DNA of 64,000 bases from Klebsormidium nitens (Eukaryota > Streptophyta > Klebsormidiophyceae > Klebsormidiales > Klebsormidiaceae), in NCBI GenBank assembly GCA_000708835.1, contig DF237154.1, forward strand, positions 1-64,000. Reading direction: 5' to 3'. This document shows positions 34,392-45,300 of the stretch, piece by piece. A program made the position numbers and the translations under genes. The notes under the pieces are model-generated. The model did not search any database and was not told the origin of the DNA. It was given only the letters and a program-made list of their open reading frames with translations. Within the stretch, counting starts at the first letter, position 1; the number at the start of each line of letters is the position of its first letter.

Positions 34392-36274
34392 ATGAGCTCA
34401 CGCAGACTGCTCGCGGTTCCCCGCTCCTCGACAGCTGTCCTAAAAAGGTTCTTTGCAAACCGGGGAAGGAGCCCGGTAAGTATTCCACCGGGGAGAGCTC
34501 CCCCTGAGCCGCCGCCCAACATGTTCCCGGAAGCCCACGCGAAGCAGGCAACCGGGGCAATATTTTCCGAGCACGAAAGACCGGTCGGCGACGGCTCGAA
34601 GCGCCCGGAATCGCAATACCCGGTCACGGAAACCGGAGGGAGGACGGAAGCCGGGCGCCAAGAGCAGGATTGCGTGTGGAAGTCGGCGACCGGACAGCGG
34701 GGGATAGCGGTGTCAAAGTCGCCCTTTGTCTTTGCTATTCTCCCCAGTGGTCAAAACCGGGCAGCTGGGGAGTCGGAGAGGAGCCCAGTGCCCGGGAGAA
34801 CCGCTGCGACGGAGAGATCGACGGTGGGAAGCGCGGAGACGGAGGAATCGACGGTGGTATACCACCCGGGGGATGAAGAATACGTGAACTGGGGCAGGAT
34901 CAAGCCCCCGGGGGAGCCCCCCGACGACGAGGAGCAGAGAGAGGCGGTGCACGAGATGCTCAAGTGGAAGCGGGTCACGTGAGGAACTTGGGAAGCTTTT
35001 CAGTTCGGCTTTTCAGATTGGTGCTCTAATATAGCTGTGATTGGCGTTTCCCCGCTTGATGGCTGCTCTGCACAGTGTTCGTTTTCTCAGAGTGTTCGCG
35101 TTTCGTTGTCTGAACCGCTCATAATATGACCGATATAAGATGGGTGAAGCGGAGAAGAATCTGATAAAATTAGACAGGCCAGGTCTGTCCTCGTTCTCAG
35201 TCTCTCTTTGTTACAGAGACGATGATGCCAACGCAAACTTCTTACTGCCACGTTCCGGTCAACGATCAGGTGCTTCTCAAGCAGAAAACTCTATTCGCAA
35301 ATCTTCTGGACGATCTGAGACCGTCTACGTGCGCAACCAGGTGCTTCTGTATCTCTTTTCTCACTCCGTTCCCCCGTGCCCGCAACATTTGTTTCATCGA
35401 ATATGCTCGAGGCCACCTTTTTCCCCGAATCTCTCGCTTCGAGAGCTACTTTTCCGCACCTCCTTATCAAGATACTTTTTCATTAGGAAAACGAGTTCAG
35501 ATCAAATCTCAAGGATAGGACGAGGGAAAACATGTCGCTATTTTTTTGTGCGTGCAGGGAGGCCGTCGGGGTCATCGTTTTGGTTAAGGCCTGCTACGAC
35601 CTAACCCACATCGAAAAACAACTCTCGTAAGCGAGGTGATTCAAACGACTCAACATAGGTTCATGTTTCGTTACGCGGGGTAAAGAGCAACCCGCTTTTT
35701 GTGCTCGCAGGCAAGCCGCGCTGGTCATCATATCGGTCAAGGCCCTCTAACTAAGACTCTTACGACTTACCCCACGTTGAGGAAGAAATTCTTCACAGAG
35801 CGACCATTTTCGACCGGTGGATACCACGTTACCCTTGTTACGAACATGGTCAAGAGCATACCCTACCTCTTTTTGCAGGCAGGACGCCCTGGTCATCATA
35901 TCGTTTAAGGCCCTGTACGGCTTAACCCAAATCGAGTAAGAGATTCTCCACTGGGCGACCATTTTTCAACCGGTGCATCCCGCGTCAAACCCTGGTTGCG
36001 GACAAGGTTAAGAGCAAATCCCACCTCTTCTTGCAGGCAGGCCGCCCTGGTCATCATCTCGGTCAAGGCCCTGTACGACTTAACCCACATCGAGGAAGAG
36101 ATCCACCGCCCGTTCCTGGACGCGCCGCGGCCGCGCTACCCGTACATGCGCATCCGGCACAAGGACTTTCCCTGGGGGCCGTGCGACTTACTGGACCTGG
36201 ACTGCTGGCGGGAGCGGAAGATGCAGAACCAACAGGAGGTGGAAGCGCTGCATAACCGGCGGCTCCGGGGTTAG
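34392..36274 (+). CDS. COX6A: Cytochrome c oxidase subunit VIa-like protein, extended N-terminus
   Basis: Exon 1 is 34392-34978 and exon 2 is 36037-36274, joined in phase 2, for 274 residues. COX6A is a small inner-membrane subunit of complex IV. The C-terminal part shows a hydrophobic helix (ALVIISVKALYDL), then RYPYMRIRHKDFPWGP, the diagnostic R-x-K-x-FPWG segment of the family. The first ~30 residues (MSSRRLLAVPRSSTAVLKRF) are basic and acid-free, as in mitochondrial presequences. Between these lies a Pro/Glu/Arg-rich, probably disordered stretch of roughly 160 residues not present in ordinary subunits of about 100 residues. An alternative donor at about 34,474 (CCG|GTAAGT) could remove part of it. 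The intron contains three degraded copies of exon 2. Confidence 0.75.
35558..36108 (+). repeat. Four tandem copies of a COX6A exon start (three are in the intron)
   Basis: Copies begin after an acceptor CAG at 35,558, 35,711, 35,879 and 36,037, spaced 153, 168 and 158 bases. All four encode a version of (Q/E)AALVIISVKALYDLTHIE; the fourth is the functional exon. In each copy the frame is phase 2 at the acceptor. Copy 1 is followed by a GTAAGC donor at 35,627 (69-base exon) and copy 3 by GTAAGA at 35,936 (57-base exon). Both lengths are multiples of three. Copy 2 has an in-frame TAA and no good donor. The intron flanks are duplicated with the exons. Confidence 0.8.
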
Positions 36275-39045
36275 GTTAAGCGGTCAAGCTTTAGGGCTTA
36301 GGTTCACGAACTTGTGTGGTTCGACACGGTTAGCAAGTGGACAACGAACTAGAGGGGGAGGTGAAACAGAGAGAACACCGGAGAGAACAGAATACTGGCT
36401 TGGTTGGAGTAGTAGCGTCTTAGGTTGCAAAAAGATATTAGTATAAAGGTTCGGTAATGCATCCACGATCTCGCACGTGGCACCTACGCTTCAGGTTTCA
36501 ACCAGACGGCCTGGGGCATTTTTCTGCGCCGGAGAAGGTCACTTTGTAGATGATGTTCCCGTCGAAGAACGCCTGTCCCAAGCGAATGGTTAGAGGAAAA
36601 CGAAGCTCAGTGTATCTGGTTCTCTTGAGTGACGAATGTCTCTTGCAGCCACCGAGACCCCAACAAATCAGGCTTCGATCACGTATATGATTATTCGGTG
36701 TACGTCTGAACGGCTTGGTATGACAGGGCGCTCGCGTCGTTCGAGATTCACTAGGTACATGTTCGTATCACCTACACTTGAGCGCTTTGCATGAAAGGGC
36801 GATGCGCTTATATGAGGCGCACTTGGCCGGATCTGCGGCAGACTGGCGGACCGCAACTCAGTCAATACAGTATTCTGCGAAGCGACTGGCACCCTATGAC
36901 TGATATCTTTGCTCTTCTGTTGAAATAGCAATCCTGGACTTAAATATTGACTTTAGGCCAAGGTGAAACGTGATGTGACCTCTGAAGAACTTCGACTCCA
37001 TCCTCGTGATTGAATGGATTCTCGTTACCCCTCTATGCCCCATGATAGGCTGAACGGGCGGAACGTCGACTCGCCCGACTCCACCAAGAAAATTAGTATC
37101 TATCAAGCTGAGACTTTCATTATGAGATGCTGTGCCGTCAGGGCGAAAAATGCTCCGCGCTTTTGCAGAACGAACCTGGCGGCCGGTCGGCGCTATATTA
37201 TGAGTTGCTCGGGCTTGGTTTCAATGTTTCTTGCGGCCAAGTTCAGTCAGTCGAACTCAAGAAATCCTTGTTTTGACTTAAATGGAAGGAGTTCGAAAGT
37301 CGGAACAGTTGCCTCCAATGGCCGCGTGTTGTCCGTCAAAGATGCGCGCGTATGTTGGATGTGAAGCAGAATGTCTGCTCGAATTGCTAGTGTAAGTACC
37401 AGTACATTCAGCTTGTTTGTCCACGAGAGGCCCTTAAGAGTCTCCTTGCCCGGGCTCTTTCGGCCCGATAACAGTCAGCAAACACCTATTTCCCTGGGTC
37501 CAAATTTCAGCCTCTCTACGAAAAGGAAAGCCAGCTCTTCGGATGTAGCAACAAGTTCTCCTCCTTGACTCGAGCACAGTACTGATTGCATGTACCTAAA
37601 GTATGGAAATTTTGGAAGCTATTTTTATTCTGACCCTCTGGGTCTCGTGGTGCCGCATAATCTGCAAACCGTGGGTCACTGCACCCCGGCTCTGTAGGGT
37701 CTATAAAAGGCCAGATTTCTTGTGTTTTGGTTCCCGGGGATTTGGTTCCCGGGGACGCCGTCCTTTAGGTGCGCAGAATCCGCTTTGATTAGGTAAAGCT
37801 TCTACAATCTGCAAACACTGGCAGGCGGTGTCGAACTTGGGCTCGGCCACGCTTCTGAGCCGTCCAGGCTTTGATGGAAGCGGCAAGTAACTTTAGGCTG
37901 TGGCTGTCGATGCCTCTTGCACGTACAAGAGCCAGTTGTGATACGGTTCTGTTGCTTTTCCAGGCTGCTTTTGTTCAGGTTAGTGGCCGGGAAAGGAGAA
38001 TAAACTCGTTGTGAAAGACAGATTTGAAGATTTTCACACAGCTTGCGGACATCCGCGTCAACTTCAGAAAATCCTAAACCCACACAAAAACCTTCGTGAG
38101 GATCTCTGATTCACAAACCGGAGTTTTAAAGGTAGCTTTGGGAGCCTGCTTGAACGTAGGAAGAAAAAGTGTTGAATCAGGGTCAGAACTCTCAGCAACT
38201 TGACGTTCTGCAGCAGATCGCAATCTACTGTTAGTTGAGGCCCGGACTCGAACAGCCGACGTCCAGATTCGATCACCTCCGGGGAAATCGTCCCACTGTG
38301 AGAATACTCATCCCACTCCACAAACCCAACCACGGTTGCGAGACAGTCGGTCTAAATCTATGTATTCTTGCAGCGAACCACTGGTAACGTCACCTTTCAT
38401 GAGTTTGGTCCGTTACCCGCGGAACGGAACGGAAACACCAAGCGGCCGGCGACGGAACAACAGCGCGCGCTGATGGACTCCTGTTGAAAGAGCCTTTTCA
38501 AACGTCAGAGCTCTTTGCGGTATGCCTCTGGCAACTTGAATCATAGGTAACCGATGCACCGAAGTATGTGATTATACTGGCGTGCTTGGTTCAGGAAGTG
38601 TCCCCAGGTCAGAACCTCTGACTGCCAATTTCACAAGCAGAGCAGAAGTCCAAGTCGCGACATTAGCGTATGGTACGACAGTTCTACAGTGTAAATAGTG
38701 ACTCCAGTACGGTTGCATCATATGATTCACGCTTCGACCACGAATCTAATAATGCCAAGGCGTATGCATCAGATTCATGATTCTGCATCAATGTTGTGAT
38801 CTGATTCCAATAGGCATTTGCAAAGGCAACCGGGCATGAGTTTGATATCATACTAAGGGGCGTTATAGTGCACATGAAGGTCCGATCAAATCAGGGACAG
38901 AACATCTGATACAACAACACCGGGAACTCTCGATCTGAACCCAAACCATTCTTTTGTTACGACGTCTTCATCACGACTCGTGGACGGGCGCCTCATTGCA
39001 AATACTCTTTCATTCGAAGTCAAGCTAGTATCGCGTCCTGAATTT
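36275..39045. other. Convergent intergenic region, possible exon fragment
   Basis: This lies between the COX6A-like gene and the LRR gene. It holds a direct 16-base duplication at about 37,727-37,758 (TTGGTTCCCGGGGA). A minus-strand stretch at about 38,190-38,335 (FVEWDEYSHSGTISPEVIESG) reads like an exon, and 38,000-38,080 (EVDADVRKLCENLQICL) may follow it. I could not join them into a gene. Confidence 0.35.
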
Positions 39046-41339
39046 CTATCCCGGCCTTGGCAGAACAGGACGCTTTTGTAAGGCAACCCATCTGCATAAA
39101 ATTCGACTTTGCAGTTCAATAGCTGCTAATCCGAATACTCTAAGCACGTCCGGTTCAACAACCGTCCGACTAGGTTCCCAGCCCCCAGGCTGCTCCCTGC
39201 GCCGTCTCCCGTACTTTATCTCATCCACCAACCACTTATATTTGTTGCACATCCAATGATTGCGGCGGACGTCGTCCCCCAAGACGTGCTTCAGCTTCGC
39301 GAACGTACCCGGCACCTGATAGCGTATCCACTGTATATCGTCCCGGTAGCTTCCGCCGAGGCACTCGAGCTCCGTCAACCGGGGGGCTTTAGCAAACAGC
39401 ACCAGCTGCCGCTCTGGGTCCAAGTCCTCGGTGTATTCCAACCCGAATTGCCCGGTGACCTTCTCTAAAGTTGGCGCCCACTTTTCGAGCGCGTACAACC
39501 AGTGCTCGGAAGACAGTTTCCCGTCCAGGAAAAGCTTGACTTCAGTCAGTTTTGGATGAGCGTCCGCAAAGCGCCTCAGCCAAGAACCATGCAGATCTTG
39601 GTATCCAATTGGGTCGTACTTCCGACCGATTGAAAGCCGAACGAGACGCGGGCAGTGATGACGTGTCAGCCCCTTGAACACGCCAACAACGGCTGCTGGC
39701 GTCAACGAAGCGGACAAGCTGCGAAACAAGCGAAACTCCTCCAGGAGCGGCGTCCGCTGAAAGATACCGATGACGTCGTCTTCCGTCAGACCCCCCAGGC
39801 CGGTCAGCCACAGCGTTCGCAGCGGCTCGAGCGGGAACATTGTCACCGGGATCCTTGCAGGGCGAGGCGGCTGCTTGCGTTTCCGCAGCTCACGCGCAGC
39901 CCCAGCTTTGTGCGCGTCGCCCAATATAAGAGTCCGGACGCTTTTACAGCCGTAGTTTTCAGCGACCAGCGAATCGTTTTCGGACTGAGCAAGGAAAGTG
40001 ATGCCGGGTGACAGCTCGAGCATCCGCAAGCAGTGTCCGAGGGAGGAGAGGGCGCTATGGAGGCCGGCCGAGGAGACGGGCGAATGGGCGATCGACAGGT
40101 GGCGGAGCGTGCCACGTTCGGCTGACGTCTTGATGATGGCGGGCAGCATGAAGGGATGTATCAGCTTGACCTGCAGAGGACCTGGGCAGTTATCAGCTTC
40201 ACTCGACATACGAGTTTGAAAAAGGACAGAACATGGTGGCTACTCGTGGAAGCCCTATTAATAAGACCTCCGGACAAAGTTGTCCTCGCAGATCCTCAGG
40301 ACGTCCAGAATCACGAGAAAGATTACTGTATAACCGTGTCGAAGTTTGCCTTTCTTGTGGCTTGCAGGATGGAAGTGGCCTCTTTCAAAAGTGAGCTTCA
40401 CCAGAAAACTGCTTGGCGGGAAACAGACATGAGAGCAATATTTTGGTGGTTTTTATTGAAGTTCTTGCAAGTAAGCGTACAATAAGTACATCATAAAGCA
40501 AACAGTATGGCAGATTTGATTAGAGCGGGATCAACGTTTTGATGCAGAATGGAGCTGCTTACTTTCACAGAGCAACTTTTGGCAGAAGAGAAATAGGGGT
40601 GGAAAGTGAATGGGGCTCGGCTGAAAGGCGTTTTGTAAAATGGGCGTCATGAAAAACGTTCAAGAAATTGGGTTAACTGTAGGATCGTCCTCGTCTGAAA
40701 GTCTGGCTAGAAAAGAAGAGCAGGTAGCACGATGCATGCGGCCCACATTCGAACATCTGCCGCTATCATTCTAATTGTTCAGAGAAGGCAGGTATGATGG
40801 TAAAAATAGAATCGAGATTCCTTCTTTAACTTTGTCTTGAACCTATTCAAATTCTCCAGTGGTTGTTTAATTTGATAAAAAGGAAGGTGGACCGCCCATG
40901 TTTGGAAATCTTTTCTCACCTCTACTAGACTAATTGACTCCCAGGCCTTAGCCCCTAAAGCCGCCACCAGCAGCTCGCAGTTCGCCTGCGTCATCCTGAC
41001 GCCACCTCCTCTGACTTTAACCTTTGTCACCCACTCCCAACGGGGCTCAGAGGTGATGAAGCGGATCACGGTCTGCAACTCATTGTTCAAGCGTTCTTTG
41101 TTGAGCTGCCACGTGCAAGGCGTGTGTGCAGCCTCGACAGCTGACTTGAAATGCTTGCTCACCAGCCTGCAACCTTTGAACCAATCTGAGGAAGCTTCTT
41201 GCAAGTAGTCGTTAAAGACGAGTTGCAGGGCTAGGAAGGGCGGGTAGTCAACTGGCACCTTGAGCTTTCTACGCGAGCCTTTGATGCCCTTAGCTGGTCG
41301 GTGGGCAGGTCCTTCATCATGCTTCAGCTTGCCTGCCAT
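39046..41339 (-). CDS. F-box-like leucine-rich-repeat protein
   Basis: Exon 1 is 40920-41339 and exon 2 is 39046-40170, joined in phase 0 (GAG|GTGAGA donor, CTGCAG acceptor), for 514 residues. The start is the ATG at 41,339. Residues about 30-65 (FLALQLVFNDYLQ...WFKGCRLVSKHFKSAVEAA) have the spacing of a degenerate F-box (leucines, W, CRLVSKxF). The rest shows irregular leucine-rich units such as LRTLWLTGLGGLTEDDVIGIF, LLEEFRLFRSL, LVRLSIG and LTEVKLFLDG. Such proteins usually recruit substrates to SCF ubiquitin ligases; that role is inferred from layout only. The gene is divergent from the VIT-vWA gene. Confidence 0.72.
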
Positions 41340-42317
41340 GATTGGCTACAATAAAGCATTCCCAGTTGAGCTGGCGTGATCCACCTTGTCGGTCGCGGCG
41401 CGCCTCAGACTCCTCTGAACAGATCTCTGTGATAGTAATCCCTTTGAATATGAACGCCCGTTTGAGAGATGCAGGGTTTTGCAGGCTGCTTGATTCGCAG
41501 GGTTGTGCAGGCTGCTTGATTCAGCCTCTGGGTATCATCATACAATCCTTAAATCTTCACAGGCCGCCCCAGCAGATCAGCCTTAGAGGTCTTCATGTAT
41601 TGTCGTCACGTCACCGTGAGCAGACGCGCCCGCGCCTGCGTTTCATATCCCAGATTCCCACTACCGCCAGGTAGGCCTACCGTGCACGGTCGGCCGCGGG
41701 CGGGCCAGCCAGTGCAGCGCGGCCGGGCGCTACCACGTGACTCAGGGTTTCGGACCTCAAACAGTGGCGGCGGCCGCGGAAGCGAGGCGGCGGTGACGTT
41801 CGGTGACGTCCGTGCTGCCAAGATGATGACGCATCCGAAGAGGATGTATGACAATATCCAACGGTTCAGACCAAAGGAAACAGCGGAGGCTACCATATCG
41901 ACGGCTGGGGTCACTTGGCTCTCTCCTGCTTCCTCGACAGGACGCACAGAGGGGTCGCTCAGAGTGCCGGCATAAAAGCGAAATCCAGAGCTCATTCGCA
42001 CAAACAAAACAAAAGCATTCCAGCAAACAAGCAATCCAGCTCTCATCAGCGCACACGCACAGGAAGAAGTAGAAGCTCTAAGGAAGCTCCAAAGAAGGCT
42101 CCTTCACAGCTACAAAGCAAGCTCCAAAGGCAGCTTCATAGATTTGTGAGAAGCAAACCTCCGAAGAGCTTTCAGTGATACACAACCTAAGGAAGCCTAT
42201 CTTGTCCAAGAGACAAAGCCGCGCAGGTTTCTTAGAGGCGCATTGAACGTACGCCATATCCCTTGAACAGAGGATCCCAAGAGAAGAACAAGGCAATCAC
42301 ACAACATAAAAGGAAAC
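41340..42317. promoter_or_regulatory. Shared divergent promoter region
   Basis: The 978 bases between the oppositely transcribed LRR and VIT-vWA start codons must contain both promoters. A GC-rich part (about 41,640-41,830, with TGACGT elements) lies in the middle. The stretch nearest the VIT-vWA start contains a tandem-like run of AAGCTC and AAGGAAGCT elements (about 42,075-42,195). No TATA box can be assigned with confidence. Confidence 0.45.
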
Positions 42318-45300
42318 ATGGCTAGTGTAGAGGACATGGTATTCAGGATGGCCGCTGTGCAGCTGATGACTGATGAGGAGGTGCAGGCGGTCCCGCAGGC
42401 GTATGAGGACGGGGAGGCAGGCTTTGGGGCGCTCAAGTCGGAGAGGGGGCTCTTCCCCCTGCGGTCTATCAAGGTTGGTATATGTCTCTGACGCTGTGCT
42501 TTTGATGACCCCCACTCGTTTCCCTCTATGTATTAGCCGTCTCAAAGCTGGCCTTCTTCAGGAGCCACCAGGTGATTTAATGGTGTGCCTTTTGTGATGG
42601 GAATTGAACAAACCCACTTGTACTTGCATGGAATAGTCCATCTTCGTCCTGGCCTTTCATAAAACGAGCTCCTTTTCAACGTGAATTTCAAATGGGTGAT
42701 GGAACTGCGTTAGAATCTTGCATGGAGACGTTTTTGTTCATTTAAGAATCAAATCTTTTCCTTCATATAAACGGCACAATTACATACTCCTCCTCACTCA
42801 ATAAAGATTACAGGTATTCAAAGCAGAAAGCTTGATTTTGTTGACGAGATCACGATGAGCTCGTGGAAAGGTCTCGCGAAGAATCATCTGAATGAGGAGA
42901 GGATAAGCTCTCCAACGGCTGCTTTCATATGGAGACGCTTCAGATCGATGTTGGAAGCTGTGGCAAACTCGCGTCCTTGTCCATTGTGAGAGCAGGCTTT
43001 GTTCAGATAACAGTCAGCAAAGCGAAGAAGGAGGACGTAAATCTACATAAATGCCTCAAATTTTGTTGCTAAGCACCAAATACTGCTGAAGGGCCCAGGA
43101 TGTCTCATGAAGGTTCACGGGAAGAGGGGCTTACGGTGGATACCTAGGCGTTCAGAGGCGAAGCCTGCGCCCCTGTCTTGCTCTCTGGCGTAGCATTCTT
43201 GACTATTTGATCTTTGAGGAAACACAGGGCAAGAGCGCAACGAGGTGATAAGCAAGGGGGCGAGTTTGTCTGTGAATCCAAGCTTTTTTAATAGTGCTGA
43301 ACAAAGCATTGACTTTGAACAAAACATTGGACGTTTCCTTCTCTCCTTCCTCTCGAAAAGTTATTTCCAAGTAACAAGCTTGAGTCCAACCACGCTAACA
43401 TGGTTAATGTTGCGTCATCCTGTCCAGGTCGCCGCCAAGGTCTCGTCCCTCTCCAGCCACATCACCCTGGAGCAGACTTTCCTGAACGCCTTCGACGCTC
43501 CCTTGGAGGCGACCTACATCTTCCCCCTCCCCAGCCGGGCAGCAGTGACGTCATTCCGGCTGGAGGTTAGGGACCGGGTTGTGGAGGGGGTTACCAAGGA
43601 GAGGGAGGAGGCCCGGCAAGGGTACACACAAGCGATTGCGCAGGGTCACCGCGCTGCCATTGCTGAGGAGGAACGGTCTGGGGTAAGAGAACATATGAAT
43701 ACGCCTTCATTCTTTTTTCCTTCTTGCTCTGCTTATGCAAATCAAGCCGTTCTCAGTCTGTGCGTCTCTTTATTCTGGCTGCTTTGTGAGGTACACACTT
43801 CGACACTCCCTTTGTAGTAAATATTATGTAAGGACGGCAAGCTGATCTGCTTGCCATACGAGTGGTCTTCGGCGACATTTTCCTCCAGGAATTCCACAGG
43901 TTCTTTTGAGACTGCAAATCCTTGCCGTATGACATGGTTCAACGCGGCTCAGTTGTGAAATGCAGCAAATGCAGACTTGATCGAGCTTCCGTCCTCTTCT
44001 GCTGCACCCCAATAACCACGCCTTGACTGAACGAAACCTCCTCTAAACCCGCAGGTGATCACCATCCGCGTCGGCAACATCGGCGCGGGCGAAGTCGCGG
44101 CGGTGCGCCTCACGATGGCCGCGCCTCTCCCCTTCACCGACGGCGAAGCGACGTTCCGCTTTCCGCTTCTTGTAGCGCCCCGGTACATTCCGGGCGTGAA
44201 GTTGGGCGGAACGGACGTTGGCAGCGGAACGGCTGAGGACACGGACATGACGCCGGACGCTTCGAGAATCAGCCCCCCGACGATGGTTACCCTGCCGGGT
44301 TTTCCGGACCCTGTTCAACTGAGCATTGAGGTAAGTTGAGAAAGATTGCTCTTACTTTTCGCAACGAAATCCAAAATCGAGTATGATTGTGAAAGTTTCC
44401 CCGTCTTGGGAGACACACGCAGCAACAAGCAGATGCTGACTATAGTACCAGACTGTAGGTACTTCTGAACTGGAGCACGAGAAACGAAGGTTAACGACAG
44501 AAACTTTGACGACTCCATCTCTGAACCTTCAAGATTTCATTTCTGCATCGACAATTTTAAAGGGAATAGAAAAGTTTCCGCCTTTGATACGCTGCAACTG
44601 AAAACCACGGGTTCCCTCTTTTGAGAAGTCAGCGGCAATGGGAATAACGGCTTACAAAGGTTCTCTTGCAAAATGCAGGTTGAGTTCGACGCCGCCTCGC
44701 TTCCGGTCTCCAACGTCCGCTCTAGCTTGCACACCGTCACGCTCACCGATGTCGAAGCGGACGGCCAGCAGGGTGCCACGTCACCCTCTGTCGCCATCCG
44801 ACGGCTCAAACTGGACCCCGAGGGAGACCGCCGTCTGAACCGAGACTTCATCCTCCGTTTCAACGTCACGACTCCGTCACTGATGACGGCATCGCTGGTG
44901 CTGTCAGACGACCAGGGCGGCGAGTCCCAGGAAGGCACGTGGCAGCTGACTCTGATCGCGCCGCAGGGGGGTGCAAGTGGCGGGGCAACGACCCCCCGGG
45001 ATGTGGCTTTCGTGCTCGACAGGTCGGGGTCAATGAGCGGCTGGAAGATGGTAGCAGCTAGGAGCGCCACCGCGCGTGTGGTAAGTCATATGTCCCAATT
45101 CTTCTCTTCGTTTTATTGCTTCTCTGAAGGGCAGCCAGCCAAAGACGTAACACTACAAGCTGGTATCTTCTCGCCGTCACTGCTCTTAGCAATGATGTTT
45201 CCGCTTCGAAACGGGTTGCACTGGGATTCTTTTTATCTAGGTCGTGGATGATTATGGTGGTTGGACGAGAGGCCTTTGGTGAGTTGAAAAAAAGTTTCTC

